A DNA stretch of 13,827 nucleotides from an uncultured Eubacteriales bacterium (lineage in GTDB: Bacteria; Bacillota; Clostridia; Oscillospirales; Oscillospiraceae): positions 1-13,827 of the forward strand of contig URLT01000047.1 in NCBI GenBank assembly GCA_900548795.1, read 5' to 3'. The notes beneath the pieces were generated by a model that was not told the origin of the DNA, ran no database searches, and saw nothing but the letters and a program-made list of their open reading frames with translations. Shown piece by piece: positions 13,443-13,827 of this stretch. Within the stretch, counting starts at the first letter, position 1. Each line of letters starts with the position of its first letter. Made by a program: the position numbers and the translations under genes.

Positions 13443-13827
13443 ATGGCTCTCCGGCCCGTACATCGTCTGGATGGTGCTGTTCACGCTGATCCCGCTGGGC
13501 GTGGTGTTTTATTACGCCTTCACCGACTCCGTCAGCGGCGGCTTCACCCTGTCGAATCTGGGCGAAATTCTGGATTATTGGCCGATCTTCCTGCGGTCGA
13601 TCTGGCTGAGCATCTTTGCCACGGTCATCTGCCTTGTCATCGGTTATCCCGTGGCCTATTTCATTGCGCACTGCAAGCCGGCCACGCAGCGTCTGCTGCA
13701 AATGCTCGTGATGCTGCCCATGTGCATCAGCTTCCTGCTGCGCACCCTCGCGTGGGTCGCCCTGCTTGAGGACACCGGCATCATCAACCGCTTCATCACC
13801 TCGCTGGGGCTGTCCGCTCTGCCGCTC
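13432..13827 (+). CDS. potB: Spermidine/putrescine ABC importer permease, C-terminus cut by window edge
   Basis: About 132 codons of a PotB-type permease are visible. It opens with [33 protein letters not shown], a positively charged cytoplasmic end followed by the first membrane segment. A second segment lies at about 58-76 ([20 protein letters not shown]), and the conserved [19 protein letters not shown] follows at about 93-112. The ATG lies inside the end of potA in another frame, with GGAGA upstream, so translation is probably coupled. The remaining part, and presumably potC and potD, lie beyond the window. Confidence 0.9.
   Translation, partial: MKRRWLSGPYIVWMVLFTLIPLGVVFYYAFTDSVSGGFTLSNLGEILDYWPIFLRSIWLSIFATVICLVIGYPVAYFIAHCKPATQRLLQMLVMLPMCISFLLRTLAWVALLEDTGIINRFITSLGLSALPL

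Noticed and set aside
1..13827. CRISPR arrays, insertion sequences, tRNA or rRNA genes, phage genes.
   Set aside because: I found no regularly spaced direct repeats, transposase or integrase frames, cloverleaf-like segments or phage proteins in the window.

Overview
The window looks like chromosomal DNA of a GC-rich, strictly anaerobic Firmicute, most likely a Clostridia member of the Oscillospiraceae/Ruminococcaceae type. The evidence is indirect: an oxygen-sensitive [FeFe] hydrogenase operon, an ATP-dependent acyl-CoA dehydratase activase, an L-box riboswitch, AGGAGG-type ribosome binding sites, and C/G-rich third codon positions. The genus is an inference. I saw no mobile element, CRISPR array, tRNA or rRNA.

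Layout, left to right. (a) 1-2.7 kb, minus strand: a COG3581-type protein of the 2-hydroxyacyl-CoA dehydratase superfamily, overlapped by the start of a tandem-domain BadF/BcrA-type activase that runs off the left edge. (b) 2.8-5.5 kb, minus strand: a complete polar amino-acid ABC importer (binding protein, permease, ATPase). It has a consensus sigma-A promoter, a clear lysine riboswitch and a riboswitch-linked intrinsic terminator, so it is almost certainly a lysine importer. Its binding protein appears circularly permuted: the sequence that normally forms the second half of an SBP_bac_3 protein comes first, directly after the lipobox, and the usual first half comes last. This is the most unusual item in the window. 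(c) 5.6-6.2 kb, plus strand: a TetR-family regulator with its own promoter and terminator. (d) 6.4-10.5 kb, minus strand: hydC-hydB-hydA, a trimeric NAD(P)H-linked, probably electron-bifurcating [FeFe] hydrogenase. It has an inverted repeat just downstream of its -10 box and an intrinsic terminator at its end. (e) 10.8-12.1 kb, plus strand: an HD-domain hydrolase gene followed closely by a CmpB-like membrane protein. (f) 12.2 kb to the right edge, plus strand: the start of a potABCD-type polyamine importer (potA complete, potB partial), with a strong promoter and a perfect 8+8 palindrome at the probable transcription start.

The hydrogenase and the activase fit a fermentative anaerobe: the first disposes of electrons as H2, and the second belongs to a reductively activated dehydratase system whose substrate cannot be read from this window. 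The two importers supply lysine and polyamines. Their promoters are tied to an RNA sensor in one case and a probable protein operator in the other. Most intergenic regions contain readable promoters and terminators, so the transcription units are fairly well defined.
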